This document shows positions 23,341 to 30,165 of a stretch of 32,795 nucleotides of DNA, piece after piece. This DNA comes from JBBDMW01 sp040878005. GTDB lineage: Bacteria; Chloroflexota; Dehalococcoidia; Lucifugimonadales; Lucifugimonadaceae. The stretch covers positions 1-32,795 of the forward strand of contig JBBDMW010000021.1 of the NCBI GenBank assembly GCA_040878005.1, written 5' to 3'. The notes under the pieces are model-generated. The model saw only the letters and a program-made list of their open reading frames with translations. It was not told where the DNA came from and did not search any database. Both the position numbers and the translations under genes were made by a program. Positions within the stretch are counted from its first letter, which is position 1; each line of letters starts with the position of its first letter.

Positions 23341-23640
23341 CTACTCGACCAACTCCAGGATCTCTGTGTGGTGCGTCTGAGAAATCACCGGGTATATCTG
23401 GTCGAACACAGACGTGATCGTGGGAGTCTTGCGCACTACTCCGCGTGATTCTTCGTAATCGATCACGCTCTCCCACTTCTGCTCTGAATATATGGTTCCA
23501 TGGTCTCCGTGCCACCCGCGGTAAAGCGTTGGCGCATCAAATCCTGCCGCCTTCATAGCCGCACCCGCCTCCCTCAGCAGCGACAGCAGCTTGCCGCCCT
23601 GCCCGGGCCTGGGAACGTACGTCCTTCTGACGACTATCAC
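23341..23640 (-). CDS. small dimeric alpha/beta-barrel (NIPSNAP/ABM-like) protein
   Basis: This is a protein of about 99 residues. VIVVRRTYVPRPGQGGKLLSLL starts a beta-strand and helix typical of ferredoxin-like dimeric alpha/beta barrels. YRGWHGDHGTIYSEQKWESVIDYEESRG gives the second strand and helix with conserved tryptophans. The pattern resembles NIPSNAP or antibiotic-biosynthesis-monooxygenase-type domains that measure about 100 residues, but I cannot assign an activity. The GTG at 23640 is preferred because AGGAG lies 9 nt upstream. The TTG at 23646 is too close to it, and the frame further upstream has no similarity. It stands alone. Confidence 0.6.
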   Translation of the reverse strand: MIVVRRTYVPRPGQGGKLLSLLREAGAAMKAAGFDAPTLYRGWHGDHGTIYSEQKWESVIDYEESRGVVRKTPTITSVFDQIYPVISQTHHTEILELVE

Positions 23641-23769
23641 TGTCAAGTTCTCCTGTGGGCATGACGAAACGGAGCGAGAGGTCAGCCAAGCGTCAGCATA
23701 TACACTGTTGTCACGACCCGGCAGGGATTTCGCCCCGGCGGCATCCGAGTGTAACGCGAAAGGGGCCGT

Positions 23770-24042
23770 ATGTACCACGACCCAAGATGGAATTCCCATG
23801 ATATGCAGGCCCGGGTGGACGCTTACCGGGAGCGGGCAGGCAAGAGCGGCCTCAGCTCACTGCCAACGTTGCCGTTCCTGTTCCTGCTGCCATTCATAGC
23901 CATATTCGTTGCCCTGCGATTCGTCGCTCTGCTGGTTTGGCGGAAAGTCGTGCAGCCTGTCCACGCGGTCTGGGCGCGTCGGCGTGGCACGCAGCCTACC
24001 CCGCTTGAGAAGTTCCTGGACCCGCCGGATCGCGACCGCTGA
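23770..24042 (+). CDS. small single-pass membrane protein, unknown
   Basis: This is a 90-residue open frame with a good Shine-Dalgarno (GAAAGGGG at 23758-23765) before the ATG. Residues 1-28 are polar. Residues 31-56 form one long hydrophobic segment or a short hairpin (LPTLPFLFLLPFIAIFVALR). A basic stretch follows (VWRKVVQ, WARRRG), then an acidic end (KFLDPPDRDR). Its last 47 nt overlap the tail of the convergent K+ channel gene, which lowers confidence, but the composition looks like a real membrane protein. No family recognised. Confidence 0.5.
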   Translation: MYHDPRWNSHDMQARVDAYRERAGKSGLSSLPTLPFLFLLPFIAIFVALRFVALLVWRKVVQPVHAVWARRRGTQPTPLEKFLDPPDRDR

Positions 24043-24775
24043 CCTCGCCGCTGGCAATTCGGCCCAGCTCTTCCCGGAGAGCCCTGACTTCGGCCAGCAG
24101 TTCAGCATTGTTTTCGGAACTCTCCCCAGAGTCGTCGCGGACCAGCAGGGCTGCGAAGTTGGCAGCAAGGCCGCTGAAGAAGCCAATACCACCCACCATC
24201 AACACAATGGCCACTCCTCTCCCCAGGGTGGTTACAGGAAACATATCGCCGTAGCCCACCGTTGTAACGGTGACCAATGCCCACCAGAAGGCATCTGCGA
24301 CGGTGATAATGGAAGCTCCCTCTGCATTCTGTTCCGCCGCGAGTACTGTTGTTCCCGCTATCACCACCAGTCCAAACGCATAGATCAGCAGGAAATCCGC
24401 CTGGGCCATGCGACGTGAGTGGCTCCATGCCCGCGTCCCGAAAACCAACAGGCGCAGGATGCGGAGCGGGCGCAGGAACGGCACGGCCACTATTAGGACT
24501 TCTAGCCAGTGGCTTCTGAGGAATGCAACCCTTTCCGTAGTGAGGGCAACCTTGGCTGCAAGGTCAAGCGCAAATACTGCCCAGATGAGCATCTCTGCGA
24601 ATTCAAAGGCGTCCATCGTCGCTTCATCTACGTCCCACAGGAACGGCCCTATCAGTAACGGGATCATGAGGAAGCTGAGCAGAAGCAGCGGCAACTCCGT
24701 CAGACGTTCTAACCGGAGCAGCGCAGCCATGCGCCGCTCCTCACTGGGCATCTGGAACGTTTGGATGGCGTGCAA
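23996..24775 (-). CDS. voltage-gated potassium channel (Kv/KvAP-like)
   Basis: This 259-residue channel has the potassium selectivity filter TVTTVGYGD (169-177) between pore helix DAFWWALV and the last transmembrane helix. Upstream is a voltage-sensor domain with S1 (LPLLLLSFLMIPLLIGPF), S2-S3 (FEFAEMLIWAVFALDLAAK) and an S4 with arginines every third residue (R102, R105, R108). A C-terminal stretch ENNAELLAEVRALREELGRIA (221-241) looks like a short coiled coil for tetramer assembly. The TTG start is fixed by GGAGGAG 5 nt upstream. It probably sets membrane potential or handles K+ during osmotic change. Confidence 0.9.
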   Translation of the reverse strand: MHAIQTFQMPSEERRMAALLRLERLTELPLLLLSFLMIPLLIGPFLWDVDEATMDAFEFAEMLIWAVFALDLAAKVALTTERVAFLRSHWLEVLIVAVPFLRPLRILRLLVFGTRAWSHSRRMAQADFLLIYAFGLVVIAGTTVLAAEQNAEGASIITVADAFWWALVTVTTVGYGDMFPVTTLGRGVAIVLMVGGIGFFSGLAANFAALLVRDDSGESSENNAELLAEVRALREELGRIASGEVSGRDPAGPGTSQAG

Positions 24776-24800
24776 GGTGTCTCCTCCAGTGGAAGAACAA

Positions 24801-24817
24801 CTGAGGTCTGACCTCAG
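24801..24817. promoter_or_regulatory. inverted repeat upstream of the K+ channel gene
   Basis: CTGAGGT-CTG-ACCTCAG is a perfect 7-3-7 inverted repeat beginning 26 nt upstream of the channel's TTG and 14 nt upstream of its Shine-Dalgarno. It could be an operator or a leader hairpin. Confidence 0.35.
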
Positions 24818-24940
24818 CCGTGGGGCGTTTTGGGCGATTACGGCCCATAGTTTCGCCTAATGACTGCCATGCACGCCAGCAGGACCCGCACGTAAATATA
24901 TGGTCTACCGAGCGATGAAGCCTGTCCTCATGCCGTCCTG

Positions 24941-26092
24941 TCAGATCCTGAACCGCCGCCAGTCCTGCTCGAAGCGCTCCTTCCTGAGCATCCCGGACGG
25001 CGTCGGACGGGTGACCGACACCTGCGGCCCGCCCTCTGCCAGGAACGTGCCGCCCACAAGTGCCGACTGCGTGCCCGAGTAGGCGAGGAAACAATGCCCT
25101 GTGCCATCGTAAGGCGCGGGAGGCTCTGTCTCGTTGATGCGTGACGTGATGAGCCTGCCCACCGTCTCCCCCTCGCCGGACGCGAAAACTCCCGCCTTGG
25201 GTATGGCGCGTCCTTCGCCCGTTGGCACCATGTTCACGTCGCCAATTGCGAACACGTCCGTCGTGCGGGTCTCCAGGGTCGCCGGCGCCACAGGTATCCA
25301 TGGCCTGTCGCCGGCCATGCCTGATTCTGCGACGACTCGCGGCAGCCGATGCACCGGCACCGTCACGACCAGGTCGGCTCTCATGGAACTGCCGTCGCTG
25401 AACGTAACCTCGCGGCCTGACGCGTCGACTTCCCTGGCCGCCGCTCCCGTGTGCAACGCAATTCCCCGGTCATCCAGGTCTTTTCGCAGTTGCACTCCTG
25501 CTTCCGGGCCGGCGACACCCAGCGGCGCCGGTTCAGGGATGAAAACGTGAATGTTTACATCGCTGCGGGTACCCCGCCTGCGGAAGGCCCAGTTCAGGAC
25601 CATCGCCGTCTCAAACGGTGCAGGCGGGCACTTTATTGGCATCCCGGCCACGGCAATGACAATCCGCCCGCGCTGGAATCGGCTCAGCCTGCGCCGCAGT
25701 CTGCGCGCCTCGTCAAAGCCATAGAACGAATACGCTTCCCGGGCGCCGGGCACGGCATCCCAATCATAGTCAGCGCCAAGCGCCACCACGAGGTAGTCGT
25801 AGTCGAACGTGCCTGAAGACGTGGCTACCGAACGGCCAGCAGTGTCGATGTGCTGGATATCGGCCTCCACGAAGTTGATTCCACGGTTGGCGAGCCTGCC
25901 GAGCGACCGGCCGGTCTGCGCTGGCTCACGCTCGCCAACGATCAGCAGCGGGTTGGCGCCGCACAGGTGCGTGAGGCGGTTGCGGTCGATCAGCGTCACG
26001 TCGTGCGAAGCGTCCAGCATTGAGCGCGCCGTGCGCGCCGCCGCTACGCCGCCAAATCCGCCACCGAGCACCAGTACCTTTTTGCCGGGCAA
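24941..26092 (-). CDS. sulfide:quinone oxidoreductase-like FAD-dependent oxidoreductase
   Basis: This 383-residue two-dinucleotide-domain flavoprotein has FAD motif VLVLGGGFGGVAAAR (6-20), a second ATG-like motif at LVVALGADYDW, and the C-terminal FAD contact TTDVFAIGDVN (278-287). C155 in MPIKCPPAPFE and C334 in GHCFLAYSG align with two of the catalytic cysteines of sulfide:quinone oxidoreductases. The third expected cysteine, near residue 124, is absent, and C44 lies elsewhere. It may therefore be an SQR or a related flavocytochrome-c-type enzyme feeding electrons from sulfide or persulfide to quinone; a plain NADH dehydrogenase is less likely. The TTG start is supported by GGGAGG 7 nt upstream, partly inside a small hairpin. 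Confidence 0.8.
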   Translation of the reverse strand: MPGKKVLVLGGGFGGVAAARTARSMLDASHDVTLIDRNRLTHLCGANPLLIVGEREPAQTGRSLGRLANRGINFVEADIQHIDTAGRSVATSSGTFDYDYLVVALGADYDWDAVPGAREAYSFYGFDEARRLRRRLSRFQRGRIVIAVAGMPIKCPPAPFETAMVLNWAFRRRGTRSDVNIHVFIPEPAPLGVAGPEAGVQLRKDLDDRGIALHTGAAAREVDASGREVTFSDGSSMRADLVVTVPVHRLPRVVAESGMAGDRPWIPVAPATLETRTTDVFAIGDVNMVPTGEGRAIPKAGVFASGEGETVGRLITSRINETEPPAPYDGTGHCFLAYSGTQSALVGGTFLAEGGPQVSVTRPTPSGMLRKERFEQDWRRFRI

Positions 26093-26096
26093 ATCG

Positions 26097-26110
26097 CCAC
26101 CTCCCGGTGG
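26097..26110 (-). promoter_or_regulatory. hairpin overlapping the Shine-Dalgarno of the SQR-like gene
   Basis: On the minus strand CCACC-GGGA-GGTGG places the GGGAGG Shine-Dalgarno in the loop and the 3' arm of a 5-bp stem, 5 nt before the TTG. The stem could limit ribosome access. Confidence 0.3.
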
Positions 26111-26260
26111 TTTTCGTTGTTGAAGGACAGGTCAATGAAACAGTAGCGTACTGCACGGCGCGCATGCATAAGGTGGATGCCATGCTCCGGCATGTACCAT
26201 TGCCGGAAGGCCGCGCCTCATTGCTCAACACCGGGCGCGGGCAGAATGGCGGAGGCGGGA

Positions 26261-27598
26261 ATGTTTATCCGGGACTCATTCAACGCAGAAGACTCCTGTG
26301 ACACGATGGTGGCGCTTGGCGATGCCACGAAGTCAGGGCAGGTGTTGTTCGCCAAGAACAGCGACCGGCCGCAGGAGGAGTGCCAGCCGCTGGTCATGCG
26401 CGTCCGCACCGAGCACATAGTGGGCGATGCGGGCTGCCAGTTCGTGGATGTGCCACAGGCCCGCGTCACCTACCGGCATGTAGGCTCCCGCCCGTACTGG
26501 TGCGCCGGATATGAGCATGGCTTCAACGAGCACCAGGTTGTGATCGGCAATGAAGCCTTGCCGTCCAAGCTCGGCCCGGCCAGGGAGCTAAAGCTCATTG
26601 GCATGGAACTGCTCCGCCTCGGCCTTGAACGCTCTGAAACCGCCGCTGAAGCCGTTGATGTGATGACAGGCCTGGTAGAGCAGTACGGCCAGGGCAAGTT
26701 TGAGAACGACGCGGGCGTCCGCACATATGACAACAGCTTTATCGTTGCTGACCCGCGCGAGGCTTACATCATCGAGGCCGTTGGGCACGACTGGGCAGTG
26801 AAACGGGTCGACCGGTTTGCGACCATCTCCAACGTCGGCATGTTGAACAAGGACGCCACGCGGGTTTCCGCCGGGGCAAAAACCCGCGCAGCCCGCGCCG
26901 GGCTGTTCGAGATGGGATTCGGCGACAGGTTCGAGTTTGCGAAGGCGTTCGCTGACATCGATTCATCTGAAAGCGGCAAAGCTAGGCAGTGCCGGTCCAA
27001 CGCGCTTGTGGGTCAGCGTGAAGGTTCGCTGGACGCCGCGACCATGATGAAGGTCCTTGCAGACCACTCGGACGCCGCCAACCCTGGTGAGCCGTTCGTG
27101 GAAGACGTGCGCGGCCCGGTATCGCTCTGCGTGCACCGCACTGAAGCTCCGAACCCCGGCGTGAGCGCCGCCAGCCTGGTTGCGGATCTATGCGGCAATG
27201 GCGAGCGCCTGCCGGTCTACTGGTGCGGCCTGTACTCGCCCTGCATGACGCTGTTCTACCCGGTATTCGTAGAAGGCTACCTGCCGGAGACCCTGTCACT
27301 CGGGGGCGCTGAGCCGTCGGACGACAGCCCGTGGTGGCTCTTCTACCGCCTCACGCATGACGGCCTGCGCGGCGGCCGGGAGCGCAGGGCGGAGATACGC
27401 AACGCATGGAAGCCACTGCAGGCTGAGCTGCTGGAGTCTGCCTACACCGTGGCAACGCTCGGCAATGAGCTCATAGACGCAGGTCGTGAGGATGAGGCAG
27501 CCACGATCCTGACGGAGTACATGTCTGAAAACGTCCGGCGGATGCTGGATACCGCACGCGGGCTCCTCTCCAGGGCAACGCCAACGGGCGCAGGTTAG
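26261..27598 (+). CDS. secernin/peptidase C69-family Ntn hydrolase
   Basis: This 445-residue protein is related to secernins and C69 dipeptidases. The signature CDTMVALGDATKSGQVLFAK followed by NSDRP (13-37) carries the presumed N-terminal nucleophile C13, exposed after removal of the first 12 residues, and the NSDR motif that positions the substrate. VTYRHVGSRPYWCAGYEHGFNEHQVVIGNEA continues the fold. YDNSFIVADPREAYIIEAVGHDWAVKRV is also typical. The family hydrolyses amide bonds, such as dipeptides or acylated amino acids; the substrate is unknown. The start at 26261 follows GGAGG by 5 nt; a longer frame from 26177 is unsupported. It is followed after 23 nt by the IMPase-like gene, likely an operon. 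Confidence 0.85.
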   Translation: MFIRDSFNAEDSCDTMVALGDATKSGQVLFAKNSDRPQEECQPLVMRVRTEHIVGDAGCQFVDVPQARVTYRHVGSRPYWCAGYEHGFNEHQVVIGNEALPSKLGPARELKLIGMELLRLGLERSETAAEAVDVMTGLVEQYGQGKFENDAGVRTYDNSFIVADPREAYIIEAVGHDWAVKRVDRFATISNVGMLNKDATRVSAGAKTRAARAGLFEMGFGDRFEFAKAFADIDSSESGKARQCRSNALVGQREGSLDAATMMKVLADHSDAANPGEPFVEDVRGPVSLCVHRTEAPNPGVSAASLVADLCGNGERLPVYWCGLYSPCMTLFYPVFVEGYLPETLSLGGAEPSDDSPWWLFYRLTHDGLRGGRERRAEIRNAWKPLQAELLESAYTVATLGNELIDAGREDEAATILTEYMSENVRRMLDTARGLLSRATPTGAG

Positions 27599-27621
27599 CC
27601 GTTGGGAGATCAGCCGCATAA

Positions 27622-28434
27622 ATGACACAGTTCGACCGCCCACGGGCGCTGGAGGCAGCGCTGATGGCCGCCGCCGCCGCCTCAGATGTGCTGCGACGAA
27701 GGTTCAGGCCCGCCGAGGGCGCGGCCCTTGAGACATGGATGAAGAGTCCCGGCGCGCTGGTGACAGACGCTGACCTGGCGTCGGACCGCGCCATTGCTGA
27801 GGCTCTTGAAGAAGCGGGTGCTCCCGGCAATATCCTGTCCGAGGAAAGCCGGACCCTGCGCGGCGATGACAGCCTGACATGGCTCATCGATCCGCTCTGC
27901 GGCACGGTTCCGTTCAGCACTGGCATGGGACACTGGGGCATTAATATCGCTCTGCGCAGCGAAGGAGCGCTGGAGCTTGCTGTGCTTTCGCTCCCTCCCA
28001 TTGGCGAGCAGCTAGCCGTTGTGAGAGGCCGCGGCGTATCTCGCAATGGCCAGCCGTGGACCGGCACGCCTCCCGGCGTCCGACTGTCAGACGTTGCGGT
28101 GGGGCTTGAGATCGACGGTGGCCAGGAGTGGGAGCGCCTCTTGAAGGGCGGGCTTGAATGGGTGCCGCAGGTGGGCCAGGTGAACACGTTTGCCTCGGCC
28201 GCCTATCCCATGGCGCAGGTGTGCCTTGGGCGGCTGGCTGCCGGTGTGTTCTACGGCATTGAGCCGGTGCACCTTGCCGCCGGGGCCACGGTCGCCATCG
28301 AGCTTGGCCTGCACGTGACGGACGGCGCAGGGCAGCCAATCGACTGGTCCGGGGACGACGAGATCCCGCTGGTGGTCGTCGGATGGCCGGATATCCATAG
28401 CCAGTTAATCGCAGCGATGAGTGGCGGCGGATAA
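27622..28434 (+). CDS. inositol monophosphatase-family protein with altered metal-binding motifs
   Basis: This 270-residue protein has the IMPase fold: KSPGALVTDADLASDRAI (41-58), ILSEES (71-76) and the motif WLIDPLCGTVPFSTGMGHWGINIAL (87-111). In active IMPases the motif is DPxDGT, with two metal-binding aspartates. Here D90 is kept but the second is C93. The other catalytic aspartate, in the WDxAAG motif near 217, is replaced: GIEPVHLAAG has V216-H217. Two of the residues that normally hold the magnesium ions are therefore missing. The protein may be inactive as a phosphatase, use another chemistry, or act as a binding or regulatory partner of the C69 hydrolase encoded just upstream. Confidence 0.8.
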   Translation: MTQFDRPRALEAALMAAAAASDVLRRRFRPAEGAALETWMKSPGALVTDADLASDRAIAEALEEAGAPGNILSEESRTLRGDDSLTWLIDPLCGTVPFSTGMGHWGINIALRSEGALELAVLSLPPIGEQLAVVRGRGVSRNGQPWTGTPPGVRLSDVAVGLEIDGGQEWERLLKGGLEWVPQVGQVNTFASAAYPMAQVCLGRLAAGVFYGIEPVHLAAGATVAIELGLHVTDGAGQPIDWSGDDEIPLVVVGWPDIHSQLIAAMSGGG

Positions 28435-28476
28435 CCTGCCTCTGTTCGTCTTCTGCCCGTTCCGGCACTTCAATAG

Positions 28477-28505
28477 TTGACTCGCCACCGCTGGCGGCAT
28501 AGTCT
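28477..28505 (+). promoter_or_regulatory. predicted promoter with internal inverted repeat, VOC gene
   Basis: TTGACT (28477-28482, 5/6) is followed after 17 nt by TAGTCT (28500-28505, 3/6). The spacer contains the inverted repeat CGCCA-CCGC-TGGCG (28483-28496), well placed for a repressor. The weak -10 keeps this tentative. Confidence 0.4.
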
Positions 28506-28576
28506 CCCCACGTTTGGCGATGCACGGTCTTGCCGTGCGGGATTCCACAGTTTCACGTTTACGCAGGGGCAAAGAC

Positions 28577-28966
28577 ATGCCGTTCAACATCAATCACATT
28601 CACATCAAGTCCAGCGACCCGCAGAAAAGCGCCGAGTGGTGGTCAAAGGCTTTCAACCTGACCATCGTCAGTGACAATGTCCGTCCAGTGGGCGACCGCT
28701 TCATCGTCACCAAGAGCGAGGGCGGGCTGAACATCAACATCTCCAGCGAGCGCACCAATGAGAAGCTCGGCCCGTCAGACTCTGATGCTCACTACGGCCT
28801 GGAGCATTTTGGGTTCGACACAGACGACATCGAGGCCGACATCAAGCGCCTGGTTGACATGGGCGCAACCCACAAAGAGGGTCCGGTCAACCTGCCGGAC
28901 GGCCGCAAGATCGGGTTCATCGCCACGCCGGACGGTGTCCGTGTGGAGCTGATCCAGCAAAAGTAG
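28577..28966 (+). CDS. VOC-family (glyoxalase/dioxygenase-fold) protein
   Basis: This 129-residue protein holds two beta-alpha-beta-beta-beta units of the vicinal oxygen chelate fold. FNINHIHIKSSDPQKSAEWWSKAF opens unit 1 with metal-ligand candidates H7 or H9. HYGLEHFGFDTDDIEADIKRLVDMGA opens unit 2 with a further histidine. IGFIATPDGVRVELIQQK ends with the usual glutamate ligand in VELI. Members include glyoxalases, isomerases, extradiol dioxygenases and resistance proteins; the substrate cannot be told. The start at 28577 follows CAGGGG and opens the domain directly; the frame from 28514 is not conserved. A strong intrinsic terminator follows. Confidence 0.85.
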   Translation: MPFNINHIHIKSSDPQKSAEWWSKAFNLTIVSDNVRPVGDRFIVTKSEGGLNINISSERTNEKLGPSDSDAHYGLEHFGFDTDDIEADIKRLVDMGATHKEGPVNLPDGRKIGFIATPDGVRVELIQQK

Positions 28967-28999
28967 GCCGTCGGGCATTTTGGCCACGGCTGATACGCG

Positions 29000-29040
29000 A
29001 CAGGGGCGTCCCGATTTCTTGATCGGGACGCCCCTGTTTT
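29000..29040 (+). terminator. intrinsic terminator after the VOC gene
   Basis: A 16-bp perfect stem, ACAGGGGCGTCCCGAT (29000-29015) with ATCGGGACGCCCCTGT (29022-29037), has a 6-nt loop and is followed by TTTT. It also separates the VOC gene from the convergent uxuA. Confidence 0.92.
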
Positions 29041-29076
29041 GCGATTGCTGGCTAAAGGCCAGTCACTGGTGGGCCG

Positions 29077-30075
29077 CTAAAAGACCCAGCCCTGTTTGCG
29101 CGGCTCGCCGATGGCCTGGAGCAGCGCTGTGATGTAGCCGTAGCAGAATGCGAACGCAACGCCGGTGGCGTTGGGGCCGGAGAGGTGCGGCACGTGGTCC
29201 GGCATGAGCATGTACTTGTAGCCCACCTCCTGGTAGACCTTGGCGCACTCGTACATGTTGATGCTCCCTTCGTCAGGGAACGCCTCCATAAAGTCCAGCT
29301 TCCTGCCGCGGATGTTGCGGAAGTGCACGTTGAAGATCTTCTCGCGTGAGCCGAACCAGCGGATCACATCGAAGATCTCCTCCCCGGGGTTGTCCAGCAT
29401 CTCGGTGACGGTGCCCTGGCAGAAGTTCAGGCCGTGGTAAGGGCTCTCGTGCATCTGCACGAACTTCTTGAGGCCGTCCACTGTGCCCAGCACGCGCGTC
29501 ACGCCCTTGTATCCCGGGGGCGTGTAGGGGTCGTGCGGGTGGCAGGCCATGCGCACCTTGTTCTCGGTGGCCACGGGAACGGCACGGCCCAGGAAGTAGT
29601 CGATGCGCTCCCAGTTCTCATCTTCGGGTAGCACGCCGGCTATCCCAGGAGGAGCGTCCTGATCCATCTTTGACCAGCGGAACGTGGAGTTGCTGGAACC
29701 GCCACGGCCTTCCTCGCGCTCGGAGCGCGGGATGCCGATGATGTTCATGTTGTACTTGACTGACGGGATGCCGGCCTTCGCCACGTTCTCGATCAGCTTG
29801 CAGATGGAATCGATTTCGCGGTCGCGCTCCGGGCTTTTGCCCAGCATGATGTTGGGGCTGCCTGACTCCTCCAGCGGCCGTGAGCCAAGCGGGATCTGGA
29901 CCATGTCCAGCGTGATGCCGTACGACTCGACCTTCTCCCGGTGCTTTTCGAGCGTCTCCCGCGTCCAGTCGTGCGGGTTTCCGGGCGGGTCAGAGCAGAC
30001 GTTGTTGACGCCCAGTTGCGCCCAGACTTCAAAGTCCGTGTCGTCCCTGGCGGGGACTTGAGTTCCTAAATACAT
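29077..30075 (-). CDS. uxuA: mannonate dehydratase
   Basis: This 332-residue enzyme of the UxuA family converts D-mannonate to 2-keto-3-deoxy-D-gluconate in hexuronate catabolism. The metal site typical of the family is visible: H179 and H181 in MACHPHDP, C219 in NFCQGT, H251 in NVHFRNI, and D293-H294 in MPDHVPHL. VKYNMNIIGIPRSE is another family segment. The length is close to other short UxuA proteins. AAGGAG precedes the ATG on the minus strand. It lies 90 nt downstream of glpK on the same strand and is probably co-transcribed, although the pairing is unusual. No hexuronate isomerase or KDG kinase is in view. Confidence 0.92.
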   Translation of the reverse strand: MYLGTQVPARDDTDFEVWAQLGVNNVCSDPPGNPHDWTRETLEKHREKVESYGITLDMVQIPLGSRPLEESGSPNIMLGKSPERDREIDSICKLIENVAKAGIPSVKYNMNIIGIPRSEREEGRGGSSNSTFRWSKMDQDAPPGIAGVLPEDENWERIDYFLGRAVPVATENKVRMACHPHDPYTPPGYKGVTRVLGTVDGLKKFVQMHESPYHGLNFCQGTVTEMLDNPGEEIFDVIRWFGSREKIFNVHFRNIRGRKLDFMEAFPDEGSINMYECAKVYQEVGYKYMLMPDHVPHLSGPNATGVAFAFCYGYITALLQAIGEPRKQGWVF

Positions 30076-30165
30076 GTTTCGTTTGTTTCTCCTTCAGAGG
30101 CTAAGATGCGCACAGGATAGCAGCGCTGGAAAAGCATGGGCGGCCGGTTTTGATCTGTGCTGCGG

